A stretch of DNA of 64,000 bases, from the NCBI RefSeq assembly GCF_000282195.1, contig NZ_AKJT01000080.1, positions 1 through 64,000 of the forward strand, written 5' to 3'. Origin of the DNA: Pseudomonas sp. GM18 (GTDB lineage: Bacteria > Pseudomonadota > Gammaproteobacteria > Pseudomonadales > Pseudomonadaceae). The position numbers were made by a program, and so were the translations under genes. Positions 17,636-26,209 of this stretch are shown in pieces (within the stretch, counting starts at the first letter, position 1; each line of letters begins with the position of its first letter). The notes under the pieces were generated by a model. The model had not been told where the DNA came from and ran no database searches. It saw only the letters and a list, made by a program, of their open reading frames with translations.

Positions 17636-20600
17636 TCAAGCAGTGGTCGGAATGAGGCGCTCGAATAGCGCCTCTACAGTATTAAAGCGTTCTTCCGGGC
17701 GCTCCATCGGCACGAGGAATTTGAACATCGTGGCGCCTTCGAATTTGTAGCGTTTGGGCTGGCTCTGGATCAGTTTGATCAGCGTCAGCGGGTCGACCGG
17801 GGTCTGTGCCGCGAACTCGATGCGACCGCCTTGCGGGCCGCCGTCGACTTTCTTGATGCCCAGCTGTTCGGCCTGCAATTTCAGCGCCGTGATCCGTACC
17901 AGGTTCTTGGTCGGTTCCGGCAACAAGCCGAAGCGGTCGATCATCTCCACTTGCAGGTCCTTGAGGCCTTCCTCATCGGTGGCCGAGGCAATGCGTTTGT
18001 AGAGAATCAGTCGAGCATGGACGTCCGGCAGGTAGTCTTCGGGAATCAACGCCGGTACACGCAGATTGACTTCCGGACCGCCACCCAGCGGTTGATCGAG
18101 GTTCGGCTGTTCGCCCTTGCGGATCGACTTCACCGCGCGCTCGAGCATTTCCATGTACAGCGTGAAACCCACGGCCTGGATCTGCCCGCTTTGGCCGTCG
18201 CCCAGCAGTTCGCCGGCGCCACGGATTTCCAGGTCGTTGGTGGCGAGCACGAAGCCCGCGCCGAGGTCCTGGGTATTAGCGATCGCTTCCAGACGTTTTT
18301 CCGCGTCGGGAGTGATTTGCTGGCGTGGCGGTGTCAGCAGGTAAGCATACGCCTGGTGGTGACTGCGACCGACCCGGCCGCGCAATTGATGCAGCTGGGC
18401 CAGGCCGAACTTGTCGGCGCGCTCGATGATAATGGTGTTGGCGCTCGGTACGTCGATGCCGGTCTCGATGATGGTCGAGGCGATCAGCACGTTGAAGCGC
18501 TTGTGATAGAAGTCGCTCATCACCTGTTCGAGTTCACGTTCGCGCATCTGCCCATGGCCGATGCCGATCCGCGCTTCGGGCACCAGTTCGGCGAGGTCGG
18601 CGGCGCATTTCTCGATGGTCTTCACGTCGTTGTGCAGGTAGTAGACCTGGCCGCCGCGCAGCAACTCACGCAGCAGGGCCTCTTTGACCGTGCTCTTGTT
18701 CTGTTCCATGACGAAGGTGCGCACCGACAAACGACGGGCCGGCGGTGTGGCGATGATCGACAGGTCGCGCATGCCCGACACCGCCATGTTCAGCGTGCGC
18801 GGAATCGGCGTGGCGGTCAGCGTCAGGATGTCGACTTCACTGCGCAGTGCCTTGAGCTGTTCTTTCTGACGGACACCGAAACGATGCTCCTCGTCGATGA
18901 TCACCAGCCCCAGGTTTTTGATTTTTACGTCGTCTTGCAGCAGCTTGTGCGTGCCGATGACGATGTCGATCTTGCCTTCGGCCAGGTCCGCAACCGCGGC
19001 GTTCACTTCCTTGGCCGACTTGAAGCGGCTCATCACTTCCACGGTCACCGGCCAGTCGGCAAAGCGGTCGCGGAAGCTGTTGTAGTGTTGCTGGGCGAGC
19101 AGGGTGGTCGGCACCAGAATGGCCACCTGACGGCCGCCGTGCACCGCGATGAACGCCGCGCGCATGGCCACTTCGGTCTTGCCGAAACCGACGTCGCCGC
19201 AGACCAGTCGATCCATCGGTTTCGGCGCGAGCATGTCTTCGCGCACCGCTTCGATGGTGGTCTGCTGGTCCGGGGTTTCTTCGAACGGGAAACCGGCGCT
19301 GAAGGTCGCGTAGTCGGCTTTCGGGTCGGCGAAGGCATAACCCTCGCGAGCGGCGCGACGGGCATAAATGTCGAGCAATTCAGCGGCCACATCGCGCACC
19401 TGTTCGGCAGCTTTGCGCTTGGCTTTCTGCCAGGTCTCGGAGCCGAGGCGGTGCAGCGGCGCGAGGGCATCGTCGCTGCCGGTGTAGCGGGCAATCAGGT
19501 GCAGGTTGGCCACCGGCACGTACAGCTTGGCGCCTTCAGCGTATTCGAGGGTCAGGAACTCGGCGGCCTGGTTGTCGATTTCCAGGATCGTCAGCCCCAG
19601 ATAGCGGCCGACACCATGATCGATGTGCACCACCGGCGCACCTTCGCGCAGCTCGGTGAGGTTTTTGATCACTGCATCGTTGTTCGCGTCGGCGCGTTTT
19701 TCGCGGCGACGGCGCTGCATCACGCGCTGGCCGAACAATGGACTTTCGGCAACCAGGGCCAGGGCTGGGTCGTCCAGCAACAGGCCTTCGTCGAGCGGCG
19801 CAATGGTGATCGCCAGGCGCTCTTTGCTGGCGACAAAGTCCGGCCAGCTGTCGACGGTTTTCGGTCGCAGCTTCAAGCGTTCCAGCAACTCCAGCAACAC
19901 TTCACGACGGCCCGCGGACTCGGCGGTAAACAGCACGCGGCCGGGGAATTCGTCGAGGAAACTGGCCAGCGCCGCCAACGGCTGAGTGGCCTTGGCTTCG
20001 ATGGCCAGGTTCGGCAGCGGCTGAGCCGGGAAGCGCTCGCGGCCGACACCGGTTTCGACATCCTGTTGGCTGGCCACCACACGGGGCCAGCTCTTCAGGC
20101 GTGCAAAGCAGTCTTCCACCGGCAGGAACAACTCGGCCGGTGGCAATAAAGGACGGGACGGATCGACACGGCGCTCTTCATAGCGGTTGCGCACATCGTT
20201 CCAGAAGTTTTCCGCGGCCTGTTCGATGCCCGGCAGGGAAAACACTTGCGTGTCCTGGGGCAGGTAATCGAACAGCGTGGAGGTTTCCTCGAAGAACAGC
20301 GGCAAGTAGTACTCGATACCCGCCGGGGTGATTCCGCTGCTCAAGTCCTGAAAGATCGGGCAGCGCCGGAAGTCGACATCGAAGCGCTCGCGAAACCGCG
20401 CCTTGAAGCGGGTCACGGCTTCTTTCTGCAGCGGGAATTCCTTGGCCGGTAACAGCTTGACCGAGTCGACCTTGTCGATGGAACGCTGGTTCTCCGGATC
20501 GAAAGTGCGCAGGGTTTCGATTTCGTCGTCGAACAGGTCGATGCGATAAGGCAACTTGCTGCCCATCGGGAACAGGTCGATCAGCGAGCCGCGCACGGTG

Positions 20601-21085
20601 AATTCGCCATGCTCGTAAACGGTATCGACGTAGCGATAACCGGTGGCTTCAAGCCGGGTGCGCATCTGTTCGACATCGAGTTTCTGGCCGACATCCAGCA
20701 CCAGGCTGCTGCCGAGCAGGAATTGGGTCGGCGCCAGACGGTGCAGGGCAGTGGTGATCGGCACCACCAGCACGCCGTGCATCAGTTCCGGCAGCCGATA
20801 CAGGCTGGCGATGCGTTGCGAGATGATGTCCTGGTGTGGCGAGAACAGGTCGTAGGGCAGGGTTTCCCAGTCGGGGAAGTGCAGAACAGGCAAATCCGGG
20901 GCGAAGAAACTCAGCTCCTGTTCCAGCCGTTCGGCACTCTGGCTGTCGGCGGTCAGTAGCAGGGTAAAGCGCTTGGCAGCGCTAGCGGCCTCGGCGATGG
21001 CCAGGCTCAAGGCGGCACCGGGCAGGTTGCCCCAGTGCTGTTTACCTGCCGCGGCAGGGAGAAGCGGTAGACGCAGAACGGGCAC
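17636..21085 (-). CDS. mfd: Transcription-repair coupling factor Mfd
   Basis: A 1149-residue DNA translocase, the usual family length, that removes RNA polymerase stalled at lesions and recruits UvrA for nucleotide excision repair. The N-terminal UvrB-like module (FFAPDLPVLHFPDWETLPYD) and the RNA-polymerase-interacting domain (VVHIDHGVGRYLGL) precede the helicase core: Walker A in GDVGFGKTEVAMRAAF, DEEH box, and TATPIPRTLNMA. The RecG-like TRG segment and a C-terminal domain complete the protein. The start codon is GTG at 21085, with GGAG about 11 bases upstream. The gene is divergent from gap. Downstream genes on the same strand are the csiV-like gene and the SNF2 helicase. Confidence 0.97.
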   Translation of the reverse strand: MPVLRLPLLPAAAGKQHWGNLPGAALSLAIAEAASAAKRFTLLLTADSQSAERLEQELSFFAPDLPVLHFPDWETLPYDLFSPHQDIISQRIASLYRLPELMHGVLVVPITTALHRLAPTQFLLGSSLVLDVGQKLDVEQMRTRLEATGYRYVDTVYEHGEFTVRGSLIDLFPMGSKLPYRIDLFDDEIETLRTFDPENQRSIDKVDSVKLLPAKEFPLQKEAVTRFKARFRERFDVDFRRCPIFQDLSSGITPAGIEYYLPLFFEETSTLFDYLPQDTQVFSLPGIEQAAENFWNDVRNRYEERRVDPSRPLLPPAELFLPVEDCFARLKSWPRVVASQQDVETGVGRERFPAQPLPNLAIEAKATQPLAALASFLDEFPGRVLFTAESAGRREVLLELLERLKLRPKTVDSWPDFVASKERLAITIAPLDEGLLLDDPALALVAESPLFGQRVMQRRRREKRADANNDAVIKNLTELREGAPVVHIDHGVGRYLGLTILEIDNQAAEFLTLEYAEGAKLYVPVANLHLIARYTGSDDALAPLHRLGSETWQKAKRKAAEQVRDVAAELLDIYARRAAREGYAFADPKADYATFSAGFPFEETPDQQTTIEAVREDMLAPKPMDRLVCGDVGFGKTEVAMRAAFIAVHGGRQVAILVPTTLLAQQHYNSFRDRFADWPVTVEVMSRFKSAKEVNAAVADLAEGKIDIVIGTHKLLQDDVKIKNLGLVIIDEEHRFGVRQKEQLKALRSEVDILTLTATPIPRTLNMAVSGMRDLSIIATPPARRLSVRTFVMEQNKSTVKEALLRELLRGGQVYYLHNDVKTIEKCAADLAELVPEARIGIGHGQMRERELEQVMSDFYHKRFNVLIASTIIETGIDVPSANTIIIERADKFGLAQLHQLRGRVGRSHHQAYAYLLTPPRQQITPDAEKRLEAIANTQDLGAGFVLATNDLEIRGAGELLGDGQSGQIQAVGFTLYMEMLERAVKSIRKGEQPNLDQPLGGGPEVNLRVPALIPEDYLPDVHARLILYKRIASATDEEGLKDLQVEMIDRFGLLPEPTKNLVRITALKLQAEQLGIKKVDGGPQGGRIEFAAQTPVDPLTLIKLIQSQPKRYKFEGATMFKFLVPMERPEERFNTVEALFERLIPTTA

Positions 21086-21454
21086 GGAAGGTTGAGCTCC
21101 AAGCGTTGCGACAAAGTCGGCAATTGTAACGGTCTCGAGTGCCGGCTGTCAGTTGCAGACTGTGTCTATACACACAGGTTGGGCAAAATGTAGTGGTAAT
21201 GACAAAAACTAGCGCTTTAACAGTGAAAATGTAGTGCCGAAACCGCCCAGTGTTACGGAGGGTTACGGACACTGTGGTGTCATCGTCGAAAATTTGACTG
21301 TGCTGAAAGCCCCGTATTTACTGGGCTGGCGCGGGGCGTGATTTTTTTGAACGGAATTTTGTTACCGCTCCTGCGACAGGCGCGCATTGCTACGGAAGGG
21401 ACTCGGCGGCATAATGTAGCCCCTTTTTTCTGCCCCTACATGTGGAAGGTTCCC
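21086..21454. other. Divergent mfd/gap intergenic region
   Basis: About 370 bases that should contain both promoters. A symmetrical-looking element TGTGTCTATACACACA at about 21161-21176 is a possible regulator site, but I cannot assign it. No RNA gene or coding region was seen. Confidence 0.35.
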
Positions 21455-22903
21455 GTGACTCAGAAGCCCGACCAGTGTCTTGGTGAATGGATCGACCGTG
21501 AAGCACTCGCAGAAGCGATGATTCCGCTTATCGGTCAGCTCTACCGCAATAACAACGTGGTGAGCTCGATCTATGGCCGCAGTCTGATCAACCAGTCTGT
21601 CATCGCGATCCTCAAAGCTCACCGCTTTGCTCGCCATCGCCAGTCCGATGACAGCGAATTGTCCGTCCACGAAACATTCCCGCTGCTCAAGGCAATGAGC
21701 GAGCTCAAGCTCGGCGCCGCTTCGGTAGATCTGGGCAAGTTGGCCGTCAAGTTCAAGGCCGAAGGCAATGGCCGTACCGCCGAAGCGTTCGTCCGTGACG
21801 AACTGGCTGATGTGGTCGGCAAGCAGAATGGTTCCGGCCGTACCGGCACCGACGTTGTCCTGTACGGCTTCGGTCGTATCGGCCGTCTGCTGGCGCGCAT
21901 CCTGATCGAGAAAACCGGTGGTGGCGACGGCCTGCGTCTGCGCGCCATCGTTGTCCGCAAGGGCGCCGAGAACGATCTGGTCAAACGTGCCAGCCTGCTG
22001 CGTCGCGACTCGGTGCACGGTTCGTTCAATGGCACCATCACCATTGATGAAGCCAACAACACCATCACCGCCAATGGCAACCTGATCCAGGTTATCTACG
22101 CGAAGAACCCGACTGAAGTGGACTACACCCAGTACGGCATCAAAAACGCGCTGCTGGTGGACAACACCGGTGTATGGCGTGACGCCGACGGCCTGGGCCA
22201 GCACCTGGCCTGCCCGGGTATCGACCGCGTGGTTCTGACCGCGCCTGGCAAAGGCAAGCTGAAGAACATCGTTCACGGCATCAACCACGGTGAAATCACC
22301 GCTGACGACAAGATCGTTTCTGCCGCTTCCTGCACCACCAACGCCATCGTGCCGGTGCTGAAAGCTGTCAACGACAAGTTCGGCATCGTCAATGGTCACG
22401 TTGAAACGGTTCACTCGTACACCAACGACCAGAACCTGATCGACAACTTCCACAAAGGCGATCGTCGTGGCCGTAGCGCCGCGTTGAACATGGTTATCAC
22501 CGAGACCGGTGCTGCCACTGCTGCCGCCAAGGCGCTGCCTGAGCTGGCTGGCAAGCTGACCGGTAACGCGATTCGCGTTCCGACACCAAACGTGTCGATG
22601 GCCATTCTCAACCTGAGCCTCGAGAAAGCCACCACCCGCGAAGAGATGAACGAGTACCTGCGCTACATGGCGCTGCACTCCGATCTGCATAAGCAAATCG
22701 ACTTCGTCAACTCGCAGGAAGTGGTTTCCACCGACTTCGTGGGCTCGCGCCACGCAGGCGTAGTGGACGCTGAAGCGACCATCTGCAACGACAACCGCGT
22801 TGTTCTGTACGTCTGGTACGACAACGAATTCGGTTACAGCTGCCAGGTTGTTCGCGTGATGGAAGACATGGCCGGTGTAAACCCGCCAGCATTCCCGCGC
22901 TAA
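21455..22903 (+). CDS. gap: Glyceraldehyde-3-phosphate dehydrogenase, long form with N-terminal extension
   Basis: GAPDH of about 482 residues, far longer than the usual 330-340. The NAD-binding motif GFGRIGR starts at residue 138, so there is a helical N-terminal extension of about 130 residues (MTQKPDQCLGEWIDREALAEA...) not found in glycolytic GapA. The catalytic Cys is residue 293 in SAASCTTNAIVPVL, and the C-terminal WYDNEFGYSCQVVRVM is canonical. I prefer GTG 21455, five bases after GGAAGG, over ATG 21440, which lacks a ribosome site. Pseudomonads carry several GAPDHs, and this mfd-linked form is probably used in gluconeogenesis. A strong hairpin terminator follows. Confidence 0.92.
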   Translation: MTQKPDQCLGEWIDREALAEAMIPLIGQLYRNNNVVSSIYGRSLINQSVIAILKAHRFARHRQSDDSELSVHETFPLLKAMSELKLGAASVDLGKLAVKFKAEGNGRTAEAFVRDELADVVGKQNGSGRTGTDVVLYGFGRIGRLLARILIEKTGGGDGLRLRAIVVRKGAENDLVKRASLLRRDSVHGSFNGTITIDEANNTITANGNLIQVIYAKNPTEVDYTQYGIKNALLVDNTGVWRDADGLGQHLACPGIDRVVLTAPGKGKLKNIVHGINHGEITADDKIVSAASCTTNAIVPVLKAVNDKFGIVNGHVETVHSYTNDQNLIDNFHKGDRRGRSAALNMVITETGAATAAAKALPELAGKLTGNAIRVPTPNVSMAILNLSLEKATTREEMNEYLRYMALHSDLHKQIDFVNSQEVVSTDFVGSRHAGVVDAEATICNDNRVVLYVWYDNEFGYSCQVVRVMEDMAGVNPPAFPR

Positions 22904-22919
22904 GCCTTAGCCGCACATG

Positions 22920-22953
22920 AAAACGCCCCGACTTCGGTCGGGGCGTTTTTTTT
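22920..22953 (+). terminator. Rho-independent terminator of gap
   Basis: A GC-rich 12-bp stem AAACGCCCCGAC / GTCGGGGCGTTT with a TTCG tetraloop at 22921-22948, followed by eight T residues. It lies 17 bp after the gap stop and before the convergent endA gene. Confidence 0.95.
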
Positions 22954-23006
22954 GTTTGTGCGCCTGGCGAGGGCGCAATCTGCCGGGAGAAAGTCCTGGC
23001 AGCCGG

Positions 23007-23696
23007 TTAGCCGCAGGCCTTCATGTCTACGGGCCCGACAAACTCGTTGCCGCGGCCCATCACGCACGCCACGCTCTGGTTGCGCTGACGTTCCCAGGCC
23101 TGAACCGGGTAGGTCTTGTTCCAGGCTTCATACAATTGCCGATCCTGTTTCGACAGGCGCAAGCCGTACTGCTTGCTCATGTAGAAATACGTCCGGGCGA
23201 TCATGCCGCGAATGGAAGGACGGGGCATGACCTTCTTCGCCTTGAAGTCGATCTGAGTCAGGCACGAGCCATATTGACCCGACTGCACGGGCAGCCAGCC
23301 GAAACTGAAATTGCTCCGATCGCCATTCACCTCGCCGATGCTCGGCACCAGATTGTGCAGGTCGGCCTCGGCTTTTTGATAGGTCGGGTCGTAGCGCGTG
23401 CAGTTCTTGCGACCGCCTTGTTGCCAGCACTGACGCTGATGGCCGATCTGCCAGGCCGGGACAATGTGTTCCCACTCGATGCGCGAGGCGCGCTTGGTGT
23501 TTTTGCGTGGCACATAACCACAGGCGGCGAGGTTCACACGGTTGCCGGTGTATTTGCAGCCGCAATAAAACTCGGTGGATTGCGGAGCGTACAACTTCCA
23601 GGCGACTTTCTTGGCTTCGTTGAAGGTGCGTGGGGCGTCAGCCTGGGCGCCAAGGGTGATGAGCAGAAACAGCAAAGCAAGCCAGCGGACGCTCAT
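23007..23696 (-). CDS. endA: Endonuclease I (EndA-type extracellular/periplasmic nuclease)
   Basis: A 229-residue secreted non-specific nuclease. It has a signal peptide (about residues 1-20, ending AQA before DAPRTF). The beta-beta-alpha-Me active site is visible as RIEWEHIVPAW (catalytic His77), with the downstream metal Asn in ADLHNLVPSIGEVNGDRSNFSF. Eight or more cysteines in the mature protein suggest disulfide bonds. The start is ATG 23696, eight bases after AGGAAG. It begins four bases after the stop of the DUF1654 gene, so the two should be cotranscribed. The only visible promoter region, with a LexA box, lies in front of DUF1654, which would place this nuclease under DNA-damage control. 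Confidence 0.93.
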   Translation of the reverse strand: MSVRWLALLFLLITLGAQADAPRTFNEAKKVAWKLYAPQSTEFYCGCKYTGNRVNLAACGYVPRKNTKRASRIEWEHIVPAWQIGHQRQCWQQGGRKNCTRYDPTYQKAEADLHNLVPSIGEVNGDRSNFSFGWLPVQSGQYGSCLTQIDFKAKKVMPRPSIRGMIARTYFYMSKQYGLRLSKQDRQLYEAWNKTYPVQAWERQRNQSVACVMGRGNEFVGPVDMKACG

Positions 23697-23700
23697 TGAC

Positions 23701-23940
23701 TCAATCTTCCTTCGGCACAACCCAGAAAATCTGCACACCGCCATCGTCGCGATGGGCGAGGGTGACGTTGTCGTTCTCGTCGATTTCTTCGAGCAAACGC
23801 TCCCACTCATCCACGGGTTCGTCCGGAAGACGGAAGATCAGTGCAGCTTTGGCTTTCTGGGCGGTGGGGGAATTGATGATTTTCTGAACGCGCATACCCA
23901 GGCGTTCGTAAGCGTCAGGAGAGGCAGAGGTGGTGGCCAC
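23701..23940 (-). CDS. DUF1654 family protein, preceded by an SOS box
   Basis: A small cytoplasmic protein of 79 residues (MATTSASPDAYERLGMRVQ...) of the Pseudomonas DUF1654 type, function unknown. Acidic C-terminal half with DEWERLLEEIDENDNVTLAHRDDGGVQIFW. I set the start at GTG 23940, six bases after AAGGAT, because the alternative ATG upstream lies inside the LexA operator and would be in the untranslated leader. It is followed after four bases by the endonuclease I gene. The perfect LexA box at 23959-23974 predicts derepression on DNA damage. Whether the protein acts on DNA or helps the nuclease cannot be told from sequence. Confidence 0.85.
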   Translation of the reverse strand: MATTSASPDAYERLGMRVQKIINSPTAQKAKAALIFRLPDEPVDEWERLLEEIDENDNVTLAHRDDGGVQIFWVVPKED

Positions 23941-23958
23941 GGAGTTATCCTTATTAAG

Positions 23959-23974
23959 CTGTACGTGCATACAG
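23959..23974 (-). promoter_or_regulatory. LexA (SOS) box
   Basis: CTGTATGCACGTACAG on the minus strand matches the gammaproteobacterial CTG-N10-CAG LexA operator, including the CTGTAT...TACAG context. It sits 18 bases upstream of the preferred DUF1654 start, where it would cover the promoter or transcription start. Confidence 0.88.
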
Positions 23975-24088
23975 TATTTAACTGTAGGCATTTTCGCAAC
24001 TGCTTAAAATTCAAGAAAATCCTCTGACAGTGGTTTTTTCCATTTGGTGTAGGGCGAAGGGAGATTTTTTATCGGAAAGAGGTCGTGA

Positions 24089-24146
24089 ACCACTCGCCAG
24101 GACTGGCGAGTGGTGACAGCGGTGCCCGACCGCGAACGGGTCGGGC
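24089..24146 (-). terminator. Pair of hairpins downstream of the asparaginase gene
   Basis: Two consecutive stems follow the asparaginase stop: GCCCGACC / GGTCGGGC (24124-24146) and ACCACTCGCCAG / CTGGCGAGTGGT (24089-24114). Neither has a strong T-tract directly after it, so this is a probable transcript 3' end rather than a textbook intrinsic terminator. Confidence 0.55.
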
Positions 24147-24155
24147 GAGGGCGAA

Positions 24156-25244
24156 TCAGTATTCCCAGTACATCCGTTGCAGCTCTTTGCTGTCGTTGGT
24201 CTTGGTCAGTGCGACCATGGCCAGGATGCGGGCTTTTTGCGGGTTCAGGTCGTTAGCCACAACCCAGTCGTACTTGTCGTCAGGTTGTTCGGCGTTACGC
24301 AGCACGAAACCGCCAGCGTTGACGTGGGAGGAGCGAATGATTTGTACACCGTCCTTGCGCAGGGCCTGCAGGGCGGGAACCACGCGGGACGATACCGAGC
24401 CATTGCCGGTGCCGGCGTGGATGATGGCTTTGGCGCCCGACTGAGCAAGGGATTTGTAGGCGGTGTCACTGACGTTGCCATAGGAGTAGGCGATTTCGAC
24501 GTCAGGCAGGCTCTTGATGGTTTTGATGTCGAATTCCGAGTCCATGGTGTGACGCTTGGCCGGCAGGCGGAACCAGTAGGATTTGCCTTCGACCACCATG
24601 CCCAACGGGCCCCAGGCACTTTTGAATGCCTCGGTCTTGATGTTGATCATTTTGCTGACATCGCGACCTGACTGGATTTCATCGTTCATGGTCACCAGTA
24701 CACCTTTGCCGCGCGCGTCTTTGCTGCTGGCCACGGCGACGGCGTTGTACAGGTTCAGCATGCCGTCGGCCGACATGGCGGTGCCAGGGCGCATGGAACC
24801 GACGACGATAATCGGCTTGTCGGTTTTTTCCACCAGGTTCAGGAAGTAAGCGGTTTCTTCCAGGGTGTCGGTGCCGTGAGTGATGACAATGCCATCGACG
24901 TCCTTGCTGTCGGCCAGTTCAGCCACGCGACGCCCCAGTTGCAGCAGGTTGTCGTTGGTGATGCTTTCGGATGCGATCTGCATGACTTGTTCGCCGCGAA
25001 CGTTGGCCAATTGGCTCAGTTCCGGAACTCCTGCGATCAATTGTTCGATGCCGACTTTCGCCGCTTGGTAGGTGGCGCTGTTGGCGGCGCTGGCGCCCGC
25101 GCCGGCAATGGTACCGCCGGTGGCCAGGATTACCACGTTCGCCAGTTTCTGTCGGGTTTCGACTTCTTTTGCCTGAAGGGCGGTAGGCAGAAGCATAAGC
25201 AGGGCCAAAGCACCCGGAATAAAAGTGTTGAAGGCAGATTTCAT
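24156..25244 (-). CDS. ansB: Periplasmic glutaminase-asparaginase (type II)
   Basis: A 362-residue secreted amidohydrolase that deaminates asparagine and glutamine in the periplasm. It has a signal peptide (about residues 1-25, ending LQA before KEVETR). Both halves of the active site are present: nucleophile Thr45 in ILATGGTIAGAGAS, and Thr125-Asp126 in VITHGTDTLEET. The substrate-binding and C-terminal domains, with GSMRPGTAMSADG and SSHVNAGGFV, are intact. Length and sequence are those of the Pseudomonas glutaminase-asparaginase, which supplies glutamate and aspartate for uptake. It is monocistronic, with a 337-bp upstream region shared with the divergent coiled-coil gene. Confidence 0.95.
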   Translation of the reverse strand: MKSAFNTFIPGALALLMLLPTALQAKEVETRQKLANVVILATGGTIAGAGASAANSATYQAAKVGIEQLIAGVPELSQLANVRGEQVMQIASESITNDNLLQLGRRVAELADSKDVDGIVITHGTDTLEETAYFLNLVEKTDKPIIVVGSMRPGTAMSADGMLNLYNAVAVASSKDARGKGVLVTMNDEIQSGRDVSKMINIKTEAFKSAWGPLGMVVEGKSYWFRLPAKRHTMDSEFDIKTIKSLPDVEIAYSYGNVSDTAYKSLAQSGAKAIIHAGTGNGSVSSRVVPALQALRKDGVQIIRSSHVNAGGFVLRNAEQPDDKYDWVVANDLNPQKARILAMVALTKTNDSKELQRMYWEY

Positions 25245-25581
25245 TATTGTTTTCTCTAGTAGTGAGACGGTGCAGATGCAGGTTCATCTAGAAGCGCCCC
25301 AAGCAGATCTGAACGCTGGGGGTGGAGAGGAAGAGCAGGATCTGTACCAGTCGGACGCTGGAGGAGGTGATATTTTAACCTGATGATTTTTATCAATATT
25401 GTTGCCGTGTCTGGCGATACTTCGCGCCCGGCCGTCCGGGTTTCCGAATAGGCTCAGCTTTTATGTTCGGCTCTCCGACCTTCATCGAGGAGGTCGCCTT
25501 GCAAAATCTAAAATCGGTGCTAAAGAAACCCGCACGTAGGTCGATGCTCCTTTAAAGGAATCTTTTTTTTCAGGAGTTCAC
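25245..25581. other. Divergent asparaginase / coiled-coil gene regulatory region
   Basis: 337 bases containing the asparaginase leader and promoter on the minus strand and the FliA-like promoter of the next gene. No small RNA or coding sequence was recognised. Confidence 0.4.
25521..25547 (+). promoter_or_regulatory. Candidate FliA (sigma-28) promoter
   Basis: TAAAGAAA (25521-25528), an 11-base spacer and GTCGATGC (25540-25547) resemble the flagellar sigma consensus TAAAGTTT-N11-GCCGATAA with the correct spacing. The start point would be near 25553, giving a leader of about 29 bases before the gene at 25582. The -10 element matches in five or six of eight positions, so this is a candidate only. 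Confidence 0.5.
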
Positions 25582-26034
25582 ATGTCGTTTACTGTCGGTT
25601 TTGCAAATGCAGGCGCTATCACTATCGGGGGCAAGTCCCCGGCGACCATCAGCGACTTGAGTGAAGCAACCTCCGACGCCTCGGCCCAGGCGCTGGGCGA
25701 AGAGCAGGGCGACGACAACCAGGTCAGAACCGGTGGCGGTGCGGCGGCTCAGGGCGAAAGCAAATCCGAGAAAACCAGCAATCAGAGTATTGCGGTGCAG
25801 GTATTGCTCAAGCGCATGCAGGAGCTGCAGCAGCAGCTGCGCGAACAGCAGCAACAGTTGGCGGCCGCTCAGGCAGCGAATTATCCGACCCCGGAAGCCA
25901 AGGCCACCGCTGTCATGACGATCCAGGGGCAAATCGCCGATACCAGTGCTGCGCTCGCGCAAGTGACAGGCAATCTGGTCAAGGAGCTGGCCAAGGATTC
26001 CAGCAGTGGCGGTCTGGTCAACACCACGGCGTGA
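25582..26034 (+). CDS. Small coiled-coil protein, FlxA-like, unknown function
   Basis: A 150-residue soluble protein that I can only describe. The N-terminal 70 residues are Ser/Ala/Gly/Gln-rich and look disordered. Residues of about 72-105 form a Gln-rich coiled coil (RMQELQQQLREQQQQLAAAQ), followed by a second helix (TAVMTIQGQIADTSAALAQV). This layout resembles the FlxA-like family, whose E. coli member is expressed from a sigma-28 promoter; a FliA-like promoter is seen here as well. The ribosome site CAGGAG lies five bases before the ATG. It has no operon partners and the downstream ribose operon has its own operator. The assignment to FlxA is an inference from composition and promoter. 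Confidence 0.65.
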   Translation: MSFTVGFANAGAITIGGKSPATISDLSEATSDASAQALGEEQGDDNQVRTGGGAAAQGESKSEKTSNQSIAVQVLLKRMQELQQQLREQQQQLAAAQAANYPTPEAKATAVMTIQGQIADTSAALAQVTGNLVKELAKDSSSGGLVNTTA

Positions 26035-26116
26035 TGCAAAACGGGTTGGTTTTTGCCAATCGAGACATAGAACGGGGCGTTGACAAATCTCGGCAGGGTT
26101 CGCATAGTTCGGTCTA

Positions 26117-26130
26117 CGCAAACGTTTGCG
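26117..26130. promoter_or_regulatory. LacI-family operator, probable RbsR site
   Basis: CGCAAACGTTTGCG is a perfect 14-bp palindrome with the central CG typical of LacI/PurR/RbsR operators. It lies 80 bases before rbsB, and an RbsR gene is encoded in the same operon, so autoregulated ribose control is the simplest reading. Confidence 0.85.
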
Positions 26131-26209
26131 CGGTCGCCGTCGATGGTTTGATCCATTGATGAGCCAGCGCAAGCGTTGCTAAGAATAATCATAAGATCGG
26201 AGTGAACCC

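Noticed and set aside
17831..20149. Very long plus-strand reading frame (772 codons) opposite mfd
   Set aside because: It is antisense to a complete, motif-rich Mfd. Its composition (His/Gln/Arg/Val-rich) is that of a high-GC shadow frame, and it has no ribosome site.
21161..21176. TGTGTCTATACACACA as a HexR operator of gap
   Set aside because: It does not fit the TTGT-N-ACAA HexR pattern, and this GAPDH is not the HexR-controlled paralog type.
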